64,000 nt of DNA, from positions 62,001 to 126,000 of the forward strand of contig QBLS01000013.1 of the NCBI GenBank assembly GCA_003249015.1, read 5' to 3'. Position numbers and translations under genes: made by a program. Shown piece by piece: positions 52,229 through 60,529 of the stretch; the stretch's first letter is position 1, and the number at the start of each line of letters is the position of its first letter. Below the pieces are notes generated by a model. It ran no database searches. It worked only from the letters and a program-made list of their open reading frames with translations, and was not told the DNA's origin. Origin of the DNA: Pseudanabaena sp. GTDB taxonomy: Bacteria; Cyanobacteriota; Cyanobacteriia; Pseudanabaenales; Pseudanabaenaceae.

Positions 52229-52855
52229 ATGACCATTGCAACCGAAAGACCAATACAACAGCAGTTACTATATTTTGACGATTTTATCGCCCGATATGGT
52301 GACAGTAACCGCTACGAATTGATTGATGGAGAGGTGTTTGATTTGGAACCAACAGGCTACCATGAAGAAGTTTCAGCTTTTATTACCACAAAGGTCTGCG
52401 CCCAAATTGATGCAACAGGTTTAAATTGGTTTGTCCTTCAGCGAGGACTACTACGTCCTTCTAATTTAGGTATGACGGCATTTCGACCTGATGTTATGGT
52501 TGTTGATCGCAATGAACTTGAGAAAGAGGTACTTTGGCATGACCAATCAATCCTGACGCTGGGCAGTTCGATTAAGTTTGTGGTGGAAGTGGTTAGTAGT
52601 AACTGGCAAAATGATTATGCGCGTAAAATCGAAGACTACGCAATTTTAGGTATTCCTGAATATTGGATTGCGGATTATGCGGGTTTGGGTGGGACTCGAC
52701 ATATTGGGAAACCGAAACAACCTACTCTTTCTATCTGTACATTAGTGAATGGAGAGTATGAAATTCAGCAGTTTCGTGGCAATCAACCAATTATTTCTCT
52801 CACATTCCCAAATCTCAAACTTACAGCAGAACAAGTTTTAAAGGCTGGTAGATAA
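52229..52855 (+). CDS. Uma2 family endonuclease, second copy
   Basis: The protein has 208 residues, with NRYELIDGEVF (near 26), FRPDVMVVDR (near 86), KFVVEVVSSNWQNDYARKIEDYAILGIPEYWIADY (near 113-147). It is only distantly similar to the preceding Uma2. Both lie in the same direction, 93 bp apart. Confidence 0.85.
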   Translation: MTIATERPIQQQLLYFDDFIARYGDSNRYELIDGEVFDLEPTGYHEEVSAFITTKVCAQIDATGLNWFVLQRGLLRPSNLGMTAFRPDVMVVDRNELEKEVLWHDQSILTLGSSIKFVVEVVSSNWQNDYARKIEDYAILGIPEYWIADYAGLGGTRHIGKPKQPTLSICTLVNGEYEIQQFRGNQPIISLTFPNLKLTAEQVLKAGR

Positions 52856-53120
52856 ATCGCACAGCTTTCTAGGCGGTGGATTAACTTGATCAGTTGTGAA
52901 GGGAATAGGCGGATTATTACTCAGCACAGGTTTAGGAATGTTATGCTACATTTTGCTAAATAACACTCTATTCAGGCATATTATCCTGCAAAAATCTTGT
53001 TATTACACTTATTGATTGTTTTATATGACAAGTTAGGTGATGCCAATCCTATTCAAGTATTTGTCTTGTAACTTACAAGACAATATATAGTTAGCATTAA
53101 AATCCATATAAATTTAAGCT

Positions 53121-53572
53121 ATGGCTCTCTCATTCGACTCTACACTTACTAATGCAAAAGGCATAAGTAAGATTATTTTATTTAAAGGTTTGAGCCATCC
53201 GATGGTTTTTACCCCAACTATACTGGGAGAACCTGTTTTCACTGCACAACCATTTTATTTTTTGAATGAAATGGATTGTGTAATGAGAATTCGTTTTGAA
53301 AATCCCCAAAGTGATATGCCAAACTATGAAACCAAAGAAGAACTCAATGATTTCATAGAGAACCTAATCGACAATTACCTATTTGAATATTCAAAAAAAT
53401 ACCCAGAGTATAAAATCACAAGCAAAGTCACTAATTTTTCATATTGGGAAGATGATCTAAATGAACCTTATTTCTTTTGTGATCGAATGAACGTCCAGTA
53501 TTTGTCATTAGACGTTTTAAACGATGAATCTATTATTAGATGCTATGATTCAGAAAATGACATCGAATATAA
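53121..53572 (+). pseudogene. 5' part of a HEPN-like gene interrupted by an IS
   Basis: The frame 53121-53572 gives 150 codons plus two bases, ending with ...SENDIEY at the target site. It continues into IS sequence for six codons before a stop. The codons rejoin in frame to the segment 54450-55251. AT-rich, with no HIP1 sites seen, unlike neighbours. This part has no recognised domain. See the 3' part for the motif. Confidence 0.85.
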
Positions 53573-54446
53573 GAAAGCATTTAAGAATTGACAGCAGTAA
53601 GATTTTTCAACATTTTGCGGATCAAAGCAAGGTAAATAAACGACTCCGAGGTATTCTCATAAAATTCATAGTCCTTGCTAAGTCTGCGATATTTGCCTAG
53701 CCAAGCAAAGGTTCTCTCCACTACCCAACGCTTTGATTCAACAACAAAACCTTTTTGTGTTTCAGCCCGTTTGCTTACTTCCCAGGAGCAATGAAAGTTG
53801 TCTTTCACCCACTGGGTGATGTCCTCACCAGAAAATCCCTTGTCAACTAATATCTTTTGTAATCGTCTCAGTGGATACTTCAAACTTGCTAATAGTCTCA
53901 TTGCCCCTGCTCTCTCTCCAACATTTGCTGGGCATACCATAGCCCCAAAGACTAACCCCAACGTATCAACCATGATGAATCGTTTGCGACCATTGACCTT
54001 TTTACCACCATCAATACCACGACTACCTGCACTGTCCATTGTTTTAACACTTTGACTGTCAAGGCTGGCTAGACTCGGTGTTGTTTCTCGTCCATCCGCC
54101 AAGCGGACTTGTGCGTTTATTTGGCGATTCATTTCTACGATAAGTCCTGTTTTTGTCCATCTTTGAAAGTAGAAGTAGACTGTCGAATAGGGTGGAAAAT
54201 CATGGGGTAGATTTGCCCATGTACAACCATTCTTAGTTATGTAAAAAATTGCATTCAGCACTTCCCGAAAATTTGTTTTTGGTGGTCTCCCCAATTTTGA
54301 TGGTTTGGGCAGCATGGGCGCAATTATTTCCCACTCTTCATTAGCTAAATCGGTATTATAGGGTTGGCGCATTTTGGCAGGCTGATACTAGACTTCACCA
54401 GTATTCATACCTGTTTTAGTGCGCCCCTGCTTTCTTAAATGCTCTC
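53573..54446. mobile_element. IS5-family insertion sequence, 874 bp
   Basis: The left end GAAAGCATTTAAGAA and the inverse right end GAGAGCATTTAAGAA are terminal inverted repeats with one mismatch in 15. TAA at 53570-53572 and 54447-54449 is the 3-bp target duplication. One transposase gene occupies it on the minus strand. The ends and length fit single-frame IS5-family subgroups (IS427/IS1031-like). Confidence 0.93.
53581..54372 (-). CDS. IS5-family transposase
   Basis: The protein has 263 residues with an uninterrupted frame. The DDE triad is visible: D105 in SLDSQSVKTMD, D177 in LVDKGFSGED and E219 in VVERTFAWLGKYRRL. The N-terminal DUF4096-like domain is TDLANEEWEIIAPMLPKPSKLGRPPKTNFREVLNAI. 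The stop codon lies within the left terminal repeat. It looks active. Confidence 0.95.
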   Translation of the reverse strand: MRQPYNTDLANEEWEIIAPMLPKPSKLGRPPKTNFREVLNAIFYITKNGCTWANLPHDFPPYSTVYFYFQRWTKTGLIVEMNRQINAQVRLADGRETTPSLASLDSQSVKTMDSAGSRGIDGGKKVNGRKRFIMVDTLGLVFGAMVCPANVGERAGAMRLLASLKYPLRRLQKILVDKGFSGEDITQWVKDNFHCSWEVSKRAETQKGFVVESKRWVVERTFAWLGKYRRLSKDYEFYENTSESFIYLALIRKMLKNLTAVNS

Positions 54447-54449
54447 TAA

Positions 54450-55251
54450 TGATTGGTTTTTATTGAAAAACTACAAAGAATGGGGCTTTGAAGAATATAT
54501 TAACAATTTAAGAAAACTATTTCTTAAAAATGTAGAAGTCGAAGTTGAAAACCACCAAGCATTAGGAACAGGAAAGTACAAGCTTCCTCTAGTGAAAGCA
54601 AACCAGACTATTCTTACATATCATCAAGCACAAATGTTTGATATAGTGAGTTCCAGAGATTTTAAAGAAGAAAGGCAATATTACCCAATTAATAGAGGAA
54701 TACCGAGCAGTGATAATTTTCGAGTAGAACAAGAAGTTGTATTGGCCGACAAATATCATAATAAAGATCTATTGGCATATTTTTTCTCAGCATTGAGAGA
54801 CAAATCTCCTCTAACTCAGTTTAGAAATCTATACAATGTATTGGAATTCTTTTTTGAAGAAGCTCCTCAAAGGATTGGGGCAACCGCAAGAATTGAGCGA
54901 GAAATGATTAAAGCCGTATTTTCTTGGGCAATTATCGACTCAGAGTTAAGGCTATTTCTCAACAATCTACCATCTAACGTCTTATGTGCAATCACTTCTG
55001 AGCAAATAACAACGAGTGGAATCTCTATCCAAGGAATAGATTTAAATTCAACAACTATTGGGGATGAAGTTTCAAAAAGAGTTTACGAAATAAGAAATGC
55101 CTGTATGCATTCAAAAAAAACAAGAGGGGGTAACCCAACGGCTAGATTTGTTCCTACATCAAAAGAGGAAGAAATTTTAAGGAATGAATTTTGGTTAATG
55201 CACTGGCTTGCTATTAAGGTAATAGAAAAAGATACAGAAGAAAGATGCTAA
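54450..55251 (+). pseudogene. 3' part of the IS-interrupted gene, with HEPN-like RX4H motif
   Basis: The apparent open frame begins inside the IS, but its real beginning is the rejoined codon (AA from 53571-53572 plus T at 54450) giving ...EIEY-NDWFLLKNYKEWG. With the 5' part it forms 417 residues. The C-terminal third has KRVYEIRNACMHSKK (R at 55093, H at 55108), the R-N-x-x-x-H of HEPN ribonucleases (RX4-6H), preceded by helices. The full protein resembles defence-type HEPN proteins, but its family is not identified. Confidence 0.8.
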
Positions 55252-55567
55252 CCAAGCGTTCCACCGAACTCGCTAAGCTCGTTGGTGAACTTAGGGATAG
55301 AAGAAAAAAAATAAAGTGCCACCAAGTTGACGGAAACTCAGATTTTCAGATTTACTTTTTTGGTACATTATTAAATTGCAAGTCTCTTACCGTTATACCT
55401 AAACGATGCGTCCGTTAAAGCTATCTATTTTAGCCAAGTGCGATCGCCGATCTTGCTGATTGTTAATTCAATGTAAGGCACCTTATTTTTGTCTTAACAA
55501 AGGCAATCTATTCGGAGAAGTTTCTGGTCAGTTATAATGCCAGATAAGGATCTAGGAATTCACAATC
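55252..55567. other. 316-bp non-coding segment with attC-like hairpin at its start
   Basis: Immediately after the stop codon (TGCTAACCAAGCG) a stem appears: GTTCCACCGAACTCG...CTCGTTGGTGAAC (55259-55291). The rest is AT-rich with one HIP1 octamer (55440). The hairpin resembles the inner part of integron attC sites, but no matching R' box was found. Confidence 0.4.
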
Positions 55568-55843
55568 ATGGCAATCCGTCAACCGCGCTATAGCAAAGAA
55601 GAATTTGCCCAACGTGGCGAACTCATTTATCAAACGCAAATACGTCCACAGATCGAAGCAGATAATCATGGCAAAATAGTTGCTATTGATATTGAGACGG
55701 GAGATTTTGAGGTAGCTAATTCACCGATGTTAGCTGTTGATAAACTTTATGAACGAAAACCCGATGCTCAACCTTGGGTGATTCGGATAGGACATAGAGC
55801 CGTCTTCCGTTTTGGCAGTCGCAGCCTGAGAAAACCCGTATGA
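55568..55843 (+). CDS. Small protein (91 aa), partner of the protease below
   Basis: The protein has 91 residues, soluble: SKEEFAQRGELIYQTQIRPQIEADNHGKIVAIDIETGDFEV near the N-terminus. Similar proteins are encoded next to clan AA aspartic proteases in cyanobacteria; no function is known. Its stop overlaps the next start (ATGATG), so they are coupled. Confidence 0.75.
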   Translation: MAIRQPRYSKEEFAQRGELIYQTQIRPQIEADNHGKIVAIDIETGDFEVANSPMLAVDKLYERKPDAQPWVIRIGHRAVFRFGSRSLRKPV

Positions 55844-56211
55844 TGTTCGGTTTTGTCAATAATAATTGTGAAGCAATCATCAAAGTTGCAGTCGGTCGTA
55901 TCGGTTCACCCAAAATAGCTATTGATGCTGTCATTGATACAGGATTCACCAGCTTTTTGTCTTTACCGCTTTCTGTCATCACAGATCTTGGATTGCCTTG
56001 GCACTATCGAGATATTGGCACATTAGGCGATGGGAGCGAAGTCGTTTTTGAGATGTACAAAGCTTCTGTGATCTGGGATGGGCAGGAGCAAATTATTGAT
56101 GTGGCGGCTTCTGACGCAGATCCGTTAGTAGGAATGGGTTTGTTGTATGGTTTTAAACTTCAGATTGAGGCTATTGAAGGTGGGTGCGTTACAATCGAAG
56201 CCTTAAATTAG
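55840..56211 (+). CDS. Clan AA (retroviral-type) aspartic protease-like protein
   Basis: The protein has 123 residues with VIDTGFTSFLSLP, the D-T-G active-site motif near residue 32, followed by PLVGMGLLYGFKLQIE near 100, the typical end of gag-asp_proteas domains. It overlaps the 91-residue gene by 4 bp. It may be the enzyme of a two-gene toxin-antitoxin-like pair; that is inference. Confidence 0.8.
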   Translation: MMFGFVNNNCEAIIKVAVGRIGSPKIAIDAVIDTGFTSFLSLPLSVITDLGLPWHYRDIGTLGDGSEVVFEMYKASVIWDGQEQIIDVAASDADPLVGMGLLYGFKLQIEAIEGGCVTIEALN

Positions 56212-56327
56212 TTCCAGTTCTGAGAATTTATTGGCGATTTCTTTAGCACATGATCTGAAGTTTTTTCGATTTCTTGGATTAGCGATCGCCTAATATCGCT
56301 TTGAGTAGAAGTTTCTGTGATTAACAT
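56208..56327 (-). pseudogene. Decayed N-terminal copy of the RelE-associated antitoxin
   Basis: The minus-strand frame is M-L-I-T-E-T-S-T-Q-S-D, then RRSLIQEIEKTSDHVL, against MLTTETSTHSD and RRSLIQEIEQTSDYVL of the intact antitoxin at 56716-56982. After residue 28 it diverges and stops at 39 residues. It is the upstream member of a duplicated block. Confidence 0.85.
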
Positions 56328-56397
56328 GGCTAAAATTTTACTTAGTATCTAAGCTTTTGTATTTTAACATCACTGATAGCCTACCTAACTGATAGCC

Positions 56398-56453
56398 TTA
56401 CCCGATCGCCAACAAACCAATTAGCATCATGCGCTACACATTGCGCGATCGCC
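56398..56453. repeat. Direct repeat copy 1 (partner 57049-57104)
   Basis: 56 bp beginning TTACCCGATCGCCAACAAAC and ending CATTGCGCGATCGCC. It matches 57049-57104 with three C/T differences. Together with the antitoxin 5' regions this defines a duplicated block of about 205 bp around the RelE pair. Confidence 0.9.
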
Positions 56454-56461
56454 TCTGCCAA

Positions 56462-56719
56462 TTACTGGTAAACATCCCTACGATGACCAATTTTAAGCAC
56501 TACAATCAGAAGTTGATTATCCTGAATAGAGTAGATGATGCGATAGTTCCCAACCCTGATGCGATAGAGGCTATCTTCGCCTGTCAACTTGACAACACCG
56601 TCAGGACGTGGAACATCAGCTAAAGCATCAATCTTTATCTTGATCCTTTGCTGCTCTTCAATTGATAGAGATTTTAGTTGCTTGGCGGATTGCTTTACAA
56701 ACTCGATACGATAGGTCAT
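56462..56719 (-). CDS. RelE/ParE family toxin
   Basis: The protein has 85 residues: YRIEFVKQSAKQLKSLSIEEQQRIKIKIDALADVPRPDGVVKLTGEDSLYRIRVGNYRIIYSIQDNQLLIVVLKIGHRRDVYQ is the RelE pattern (R-I-R-x-G-x-Y-R-I-I-Y and H-R-x-x-V-Y at the end). RelE toxins cleave mRNA on the ribosome. Coupled to the antitoxin by a 4-bp overlap. Confidence 0.94.
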   Translation of the reverse strand: MTYRIEFVKQSAKQLKSLSIEEQQRIKIKIDALADVPRPDGVVKLTGEDSLYRIRVGNYRIIYSIQDNQLLIVVLKIGHRRDVYQ

Positions 56720-56982
56720 AGCCCAATTTCAGTCTTTAGACTTTCCCAAGAGATAGTACCTTCAGAATCAATAGATGCTAGAGCAACTTTAGCATCTGCA
56801 ATATCCTCAAGATCTTCATCAGCTTCATAGCTAACAGCATTCAAATCATCTTGAGAATGTTTTGCCCTCACAAACAAAAGAAAATCTAAAACCTCACTCA
56901 GCACATAATCTGAAGTCTGTTCGATTTCTTGGATTAGCGATCGCCTTACATCACTGTGAGTAGAAGTTTCTGTGGTTAACAT
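56716..56982 (-). CDS. Antitoxin of the RelE pair
   Basis: The protein has 88 residues with a helical N-terminal part (RRSLIQEIEQTSDYVLSEVLDFLLFVRAKH) and an acidic C-terminal tail (EADEDLEDIADAK) that presumably wraps the toxin. It lies upstream of relE on the minus strand. A partial duplicate of its 5' end lies 650 bp away. Confidence 0.85.
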   Translation of the reverse strand: MLTTETSTHSDVRRSLIQEIEQTSDYVLSEVLDFLLFVRAKHSQDDLNAVSYEADEDLEDIADAKVALASIDSEGTISWESLKTEIGL

Positions 56983-57048
56983 GGCTGCACATCTCTGGTA
57001 TATCTAACCATCTGGATCTTAACACCCGTCAAAAGCAAAAAATTAGTG

Positions 57049-57104
57049 TTACCTGATCGCTAACAAACTAATTAGCATCATGCGCTACACATTGCGCGAT
57101 CGCC
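57049..57104. repeat. Direct repeat copy 2, at the carB leader
   Basis: See 56398-56453. This copy ends 47 bp before the carB start and includes the ORF start ATGCGCTACACATTGCGCGAT, which is not carB. Confidence 0.9.
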
Positions 57105-57151
57105 ATGACGCTATAAAATGTAGTGCGAGTTACCTACGAAATACAAGATTT

Positions 57152-60100
57152 ATGCCCCGCCGTAACGATATCCAAAAGATTTTGCTGATTGGCGCTGGTC
57201 CGATCGTCATCGGTCAAGCCTGTGAATTTGACTACTCAGGAACCCAAGCCTGTAAGGTTCTAAGGGACGAGGGCTACTATGTAATCCTAGTTAACTCCAA
57301 TCCAGCGACGATCATGACCGATCCCGCCACCGCCGATCGCACTTACATCGAGCCAATTACGCCCGAAGTAGTTGCCCAGATTATCGAAAAAGAGCGTCCT
57401 GATGCGATCTTGCCAACGATGGGGGGACAGACAGCGCTGAATACAGCCGTATCCCTAGCAAAAATGGGCGTGTTGGAAAAATATGGCGTAGAACTAATTG
57501 GCGCAAAACTGGAAGCGATCGAGATGGCGGAGGATCGCAAGCTATTTAAAGAGGCAATGGAACGAATCGGCGTTGCCATGTGTCCGTCAGGTTTGGGAAC
57601 AACCATGGAAGAGTCCCGTGCGATCGCCCATGAAATCGGTTCCTATCCCCTAATTATCCGCCCTGCCTTCACGATGGGCGGTACGGGCGGAGGCATCGCC
57701 TATAACCAAGAGGAGTTTGAAGAAATCTGTGCCTCTGGTCTAGAAGCGAGTCCTGTATCGCAAATCCTGATCGAGCGATCGCTAATCGGCTGGAAAGAGT
57801 ACGAGCTAGAGGTGATGCGCGATCTCGCTGATAACGTCGTGATCATTTGCAGCATCGAAAATATTGATCCGATGGGTATCCACACAGGTGACTCGATTAC
57901 GGTAGCACCTGCTCAAACCTTGACCGATAAAGAATATCAACGCTTACGAGACTACGCGATCAAGATTATTCGCGAGATTGGTGTGGAAACTGGAGGATCG
58001 AATATTCAGTTCTCGATCAATCCTGAAAATGGCGAAGTGGTCGTAATTGAGATGAACCCTCGCGTATCGCGTAGTTCGGCGCTTGCGTCTAAAGCCACAG
58101 GCTTCCCGATCGCCAAATTCGCAGCCAAACTTGCTGTGGGATATACCCTTGATGAAATCTCTAACGATATCACCAAGAAAACTCCTGCCAGTTTCGAGCC
58201 AACCATTGATTACGTCGTTACCAAGATTCCCCGCTTTGCCTTTGAGAAATTCCCAGGGTCAGAACCAGTTCTTACTACCCAAATGAAGTCCGTCGGAGAA
58301 GCGATGGCGATCGGACGGACTTTCCAAGAATCGTTCCAAAAAGCTCTGCGATCACTAGAGGTTGGTCGCTTTGGGTTTGGAGGCGATCGCGAAGAAACCC
58401 TGCCTGATCTCGATAAAATCAAGTATAGTTTGCGCGTCCCTAACCCCGATCGCATCTTCTCAATCCGTGATGGATTTCTATCAGGCTTATCTGTACAAGC
58501 AATTTTTGAACTAACCAATATCGATCCCTGGTTCTTGCAGAAAATGCGCGAGATTACGGATGTGGAACTTTCAATCAAAGGACGGAAGTTGGAAAGCATT
58601 CTCAAAGATGAAATGCTTGAAACTAAGCGCATGGGCTTTAGCGATCGCCAAATCGCCTATCTCACAGGCACAAACGAAGATACCGTGCGTACTTACCGTA
58701 AATCCCTTGGTGTGATTCCCTCTTACAAAACCGTTGACACCTGCGCGGCAGAGTTTGAAGCACTCACTCCTTATCACTATTCCACCTATGAAGAAGAATC
58801 AGAAGTTCTACCTTCCATAAAGCGCAAGGTCATGATCCTTGGTGGTGGACCCAATCGAATTGGGCAGGGGATTGAATTTGACTATTGCTGCTGTCATGCC
58901 AGCTATGCCTTACGCGCCGCTGGTTTTGAGACAATCATGGTTAACTCCAATCCTGAAACTGTTTCTACCGATTACGACACTAGCGATCGCCTCTATTTCG
59001 AGCCATTGACTCGCGAAGATGTCTTGAACATCATCGAAGCAGAACAACCTGAAGGTGTAATCATTCAATTTGGTGGACAGACTCCGCTTAAGCTTTCTGT
59101 ACCTCTATTGCGCTATTTAGAAGAGAATAATTGCTCAACTAAAATCTGGGGGACTTCACCTGATTCCATTGATATTGCCGAAGACCGTGAACGTTTTGAA
59201 GCAATTTGTCAAGAAATTGGGATCACTCAGCCTAACAATGGCTTAGCGCGTTCTGAAGAAGAAGCGGTGGTCATTGCCCAACGGGTCGGCTACCCTGTGG
59301 TTGTCCGTCCTAGCTACGTGCTAGGTGGTCGTGGCATGGAAGTAGTTTATTCTGATGCTGAACTCGAAGACTATATGCGCCGCGCGATTATTATTGAGCC
59401 AGAACATCCCGTATTAATCGATCACTTCCTTGAAGGTGCGATCGAGGTGGATGTGGATGCGATCGCTGACCAACAGGGTAATGTTACCATCGGCGGCATT
59501 ATGGAACATATCGAAGAAGCAGGGATTCACTCTGGCGATTCAGCCTGCGCCATTCCCACTTTCTCTTTGCCTCCTGAAGTTCTCGGAACAATCCGCGCAT
59601 GGACAATCAGCCTAGCCAAGTCTCTAAATGTGATCGGCTTAATGAATATCCAATATGCAGTACAGTTGAATAATAACAACCTCAAGGCAAGCAAGGTATT
59701 CATCCTCGAAGCTAACCCCAGAGCCTCCCGCACCGTTCCCTATGTCAGCAAGGCGATTAACGTTCCCTTGGTTAATTATGCCTCACGCATCATGGCAGGG
59801 GCAACCCTCGCCGAATTGGGCTTAACGGAAGAGGTGATCCCCAAGCATATCTCAATCAAAGAGGCAGTACTTCCCTTTGCCAAGTTTGCAGGAACTGACA
59901 CTATTTTGGGCCCTGAGATGCGATCCACTGGTGAAGTCATGGGGATTGACACTGAGTTCGGACGAGCCTTTGCTAAGGCTCAGCTCGGCGCAGGTACACA
60001 CTTACCGCTAGAGGGAACTGTATTTCTTTCGGTCAATGATCGTGATAAGAGTGCAATTACTTCCATTGCTGAAGCTTTTGTGGAAATTGGCTTTACCATC

Positions 60101-60403
60101 GTTGCAACGGAGGGAACCTACAAGATTTTGCGCCGTAGCAATATACCTTGTAAGCAGGTTCTCAAAGTCCATGAAGGTCGTCCCCACATTGGTGACTCCA
60201 TGAAGAATGGGCAGATTCAATTGATCGTCAATTCGCCTAGCGGTGAGGAGGCAAAAACTGATGGTAAGATGATCCGCCGCACTGCATTGGCTTACAAGAT
60301 CCCTGTGATCACGACTCTGGCAGGTGCTAAGGCAGCGATCGCCGCAATTCGTTCACTTAAGGCAGGTTCGATGTCAGTAATGGCGCTTCAAGACTACGCC
60401 TAA
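57152..60403 (+). CDS. carB: Carbamoyl-phosphate synthase large subunit
   Basis: The protein has 1083 residues and makes carbamoyl phosphate for pyrimidines and arginine. Duplicated ATP-grasp halves: [35 protein letters not shown] at the start, [23 protein letters not shown], and the second half [30 protein letters not shown]. The start is at MPRRNDIQ (57152), as in homologues; the frame continues upstream to 57080 through the direct repeat, but those 24 residues are not conserved. The C-terminal MGS domain is complete. Confidence 0.97.
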   Translation: MPRRNDIQKILLIGAGPIVIGQACEFDYSGTQACKVLRDEGYYVILVNSNPATIMTDPATADRTYIEPITPEVVAQIIEKERPDAILPTMGGQTALNTAVSLAKMGVLEKYGVELIGAKLEAIEMAEDRKLFKEAMERIGVAMCPSGLGTTMEESRAIAHEIGSYPLIIRPAFTMGGTGGGIAYNQEEFEEICASGLEASPVSQILIERSLIGWKEYELEVMRDLADNVVIICSIENIDPMGIHTGDSITVAPAQTLTDKEYQRLRDYAIKIIREIGVETGGSNIQFSINPENGEVVVIEMNPRVSRSSALASKATGFPIAKFAAKLAVGYTLDEISNDITKKTPASFEPTIDYVVTKIPRFAFEKFPGSEPVLTTQMKSVGEAMAIGRTFQESFQKALRSLEVGRFGFGGDREETLPDLDKIKYSLRVPNPDRIFSIRDGFLSGLSVQAIFELTNIDPWFLQKMREITDVELSIKGRKLESILKDEMLETKRMGFSDRQIAYLTGTNEDTVRTYRKSLGVIPSYKTVDTCAAEFEALTPYHYSTYEEESEVLPSIKRKVMILGGGPNRIGQGIEFDYCCCHASYALRAAGFETIMVNSNPETVSTDYDTSDRLYFEPLTREDVLNIIEAEQPEGVIIQFGGQTPLKLSVPLLRYLEENNCSTKIWGTSPDSIDIAEDRERFEAICQEIGITQPNNGLARSEEEAVVIAQRVGYPVVVRPSYVLGGRGMEVVYSDAELEDYMRRAIIIEPEHPVLIDHFLEGAIEVDVDAIADQQGNVTIGGIMEHIEEAGIHSGDSACAIPTFSLPPEVLGTIRAWTISLAKSLNVIGLMNIQYAVQLNNNNLKASKVFILEANPRASRTVPYVSKAINVPLVNYASRIMAGATLAELGLTEEVIPKHISIKEAVLPFAKFAGTDTILGPEMRSTGEVMGIDTEFGRAFAKAQLGAGTHLPLEGTVFLSVNDRDKSAITSIAEAFVEIGFTIVATEGTYKILRRSNIPCKQVLKVHEGRPHIGDSMKNGQIQLIVNSPSGEEAKTDGKMIRRTALAYKIPVITTLAGAKAAIAAIRSLKAGSMSVMALQDYA

Positions 60404-60424
60404 TCCTTGGGAGTACGAGATCTG

Positions 60425-60467
60425 AAAATGTATAAAAGCGTTGCTCAGCAACGCTTTTATACATTTT
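60425..60467. terminator. Hairpin after carB
   Basis: AAAATGTATAAAAGCGTTGC-TCA-complement, then a T run; it is the carB terminator. Confidence 0.8.
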
Positions 60468-60529
60468 TAGTGGTTTTAAGCTAGCGCCAAGCGCTGTATG
60501 ATCACTTACAGTTAACTTTTGAGATCGCT

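Noticed and set aside
54439-55251. The 270-residue frame after the IS as an independent gene
   Set aside because: Its apparent start lies in the terminal repeat of the IS, and the frame continues exactly from the interrupted upstream half.
57080-57151. Upstream extension of carB (24 residues)
   Set aside because: It is encoded by the direct repeat found also at 56398-56453, and homologues start at MPRRNDIQ.
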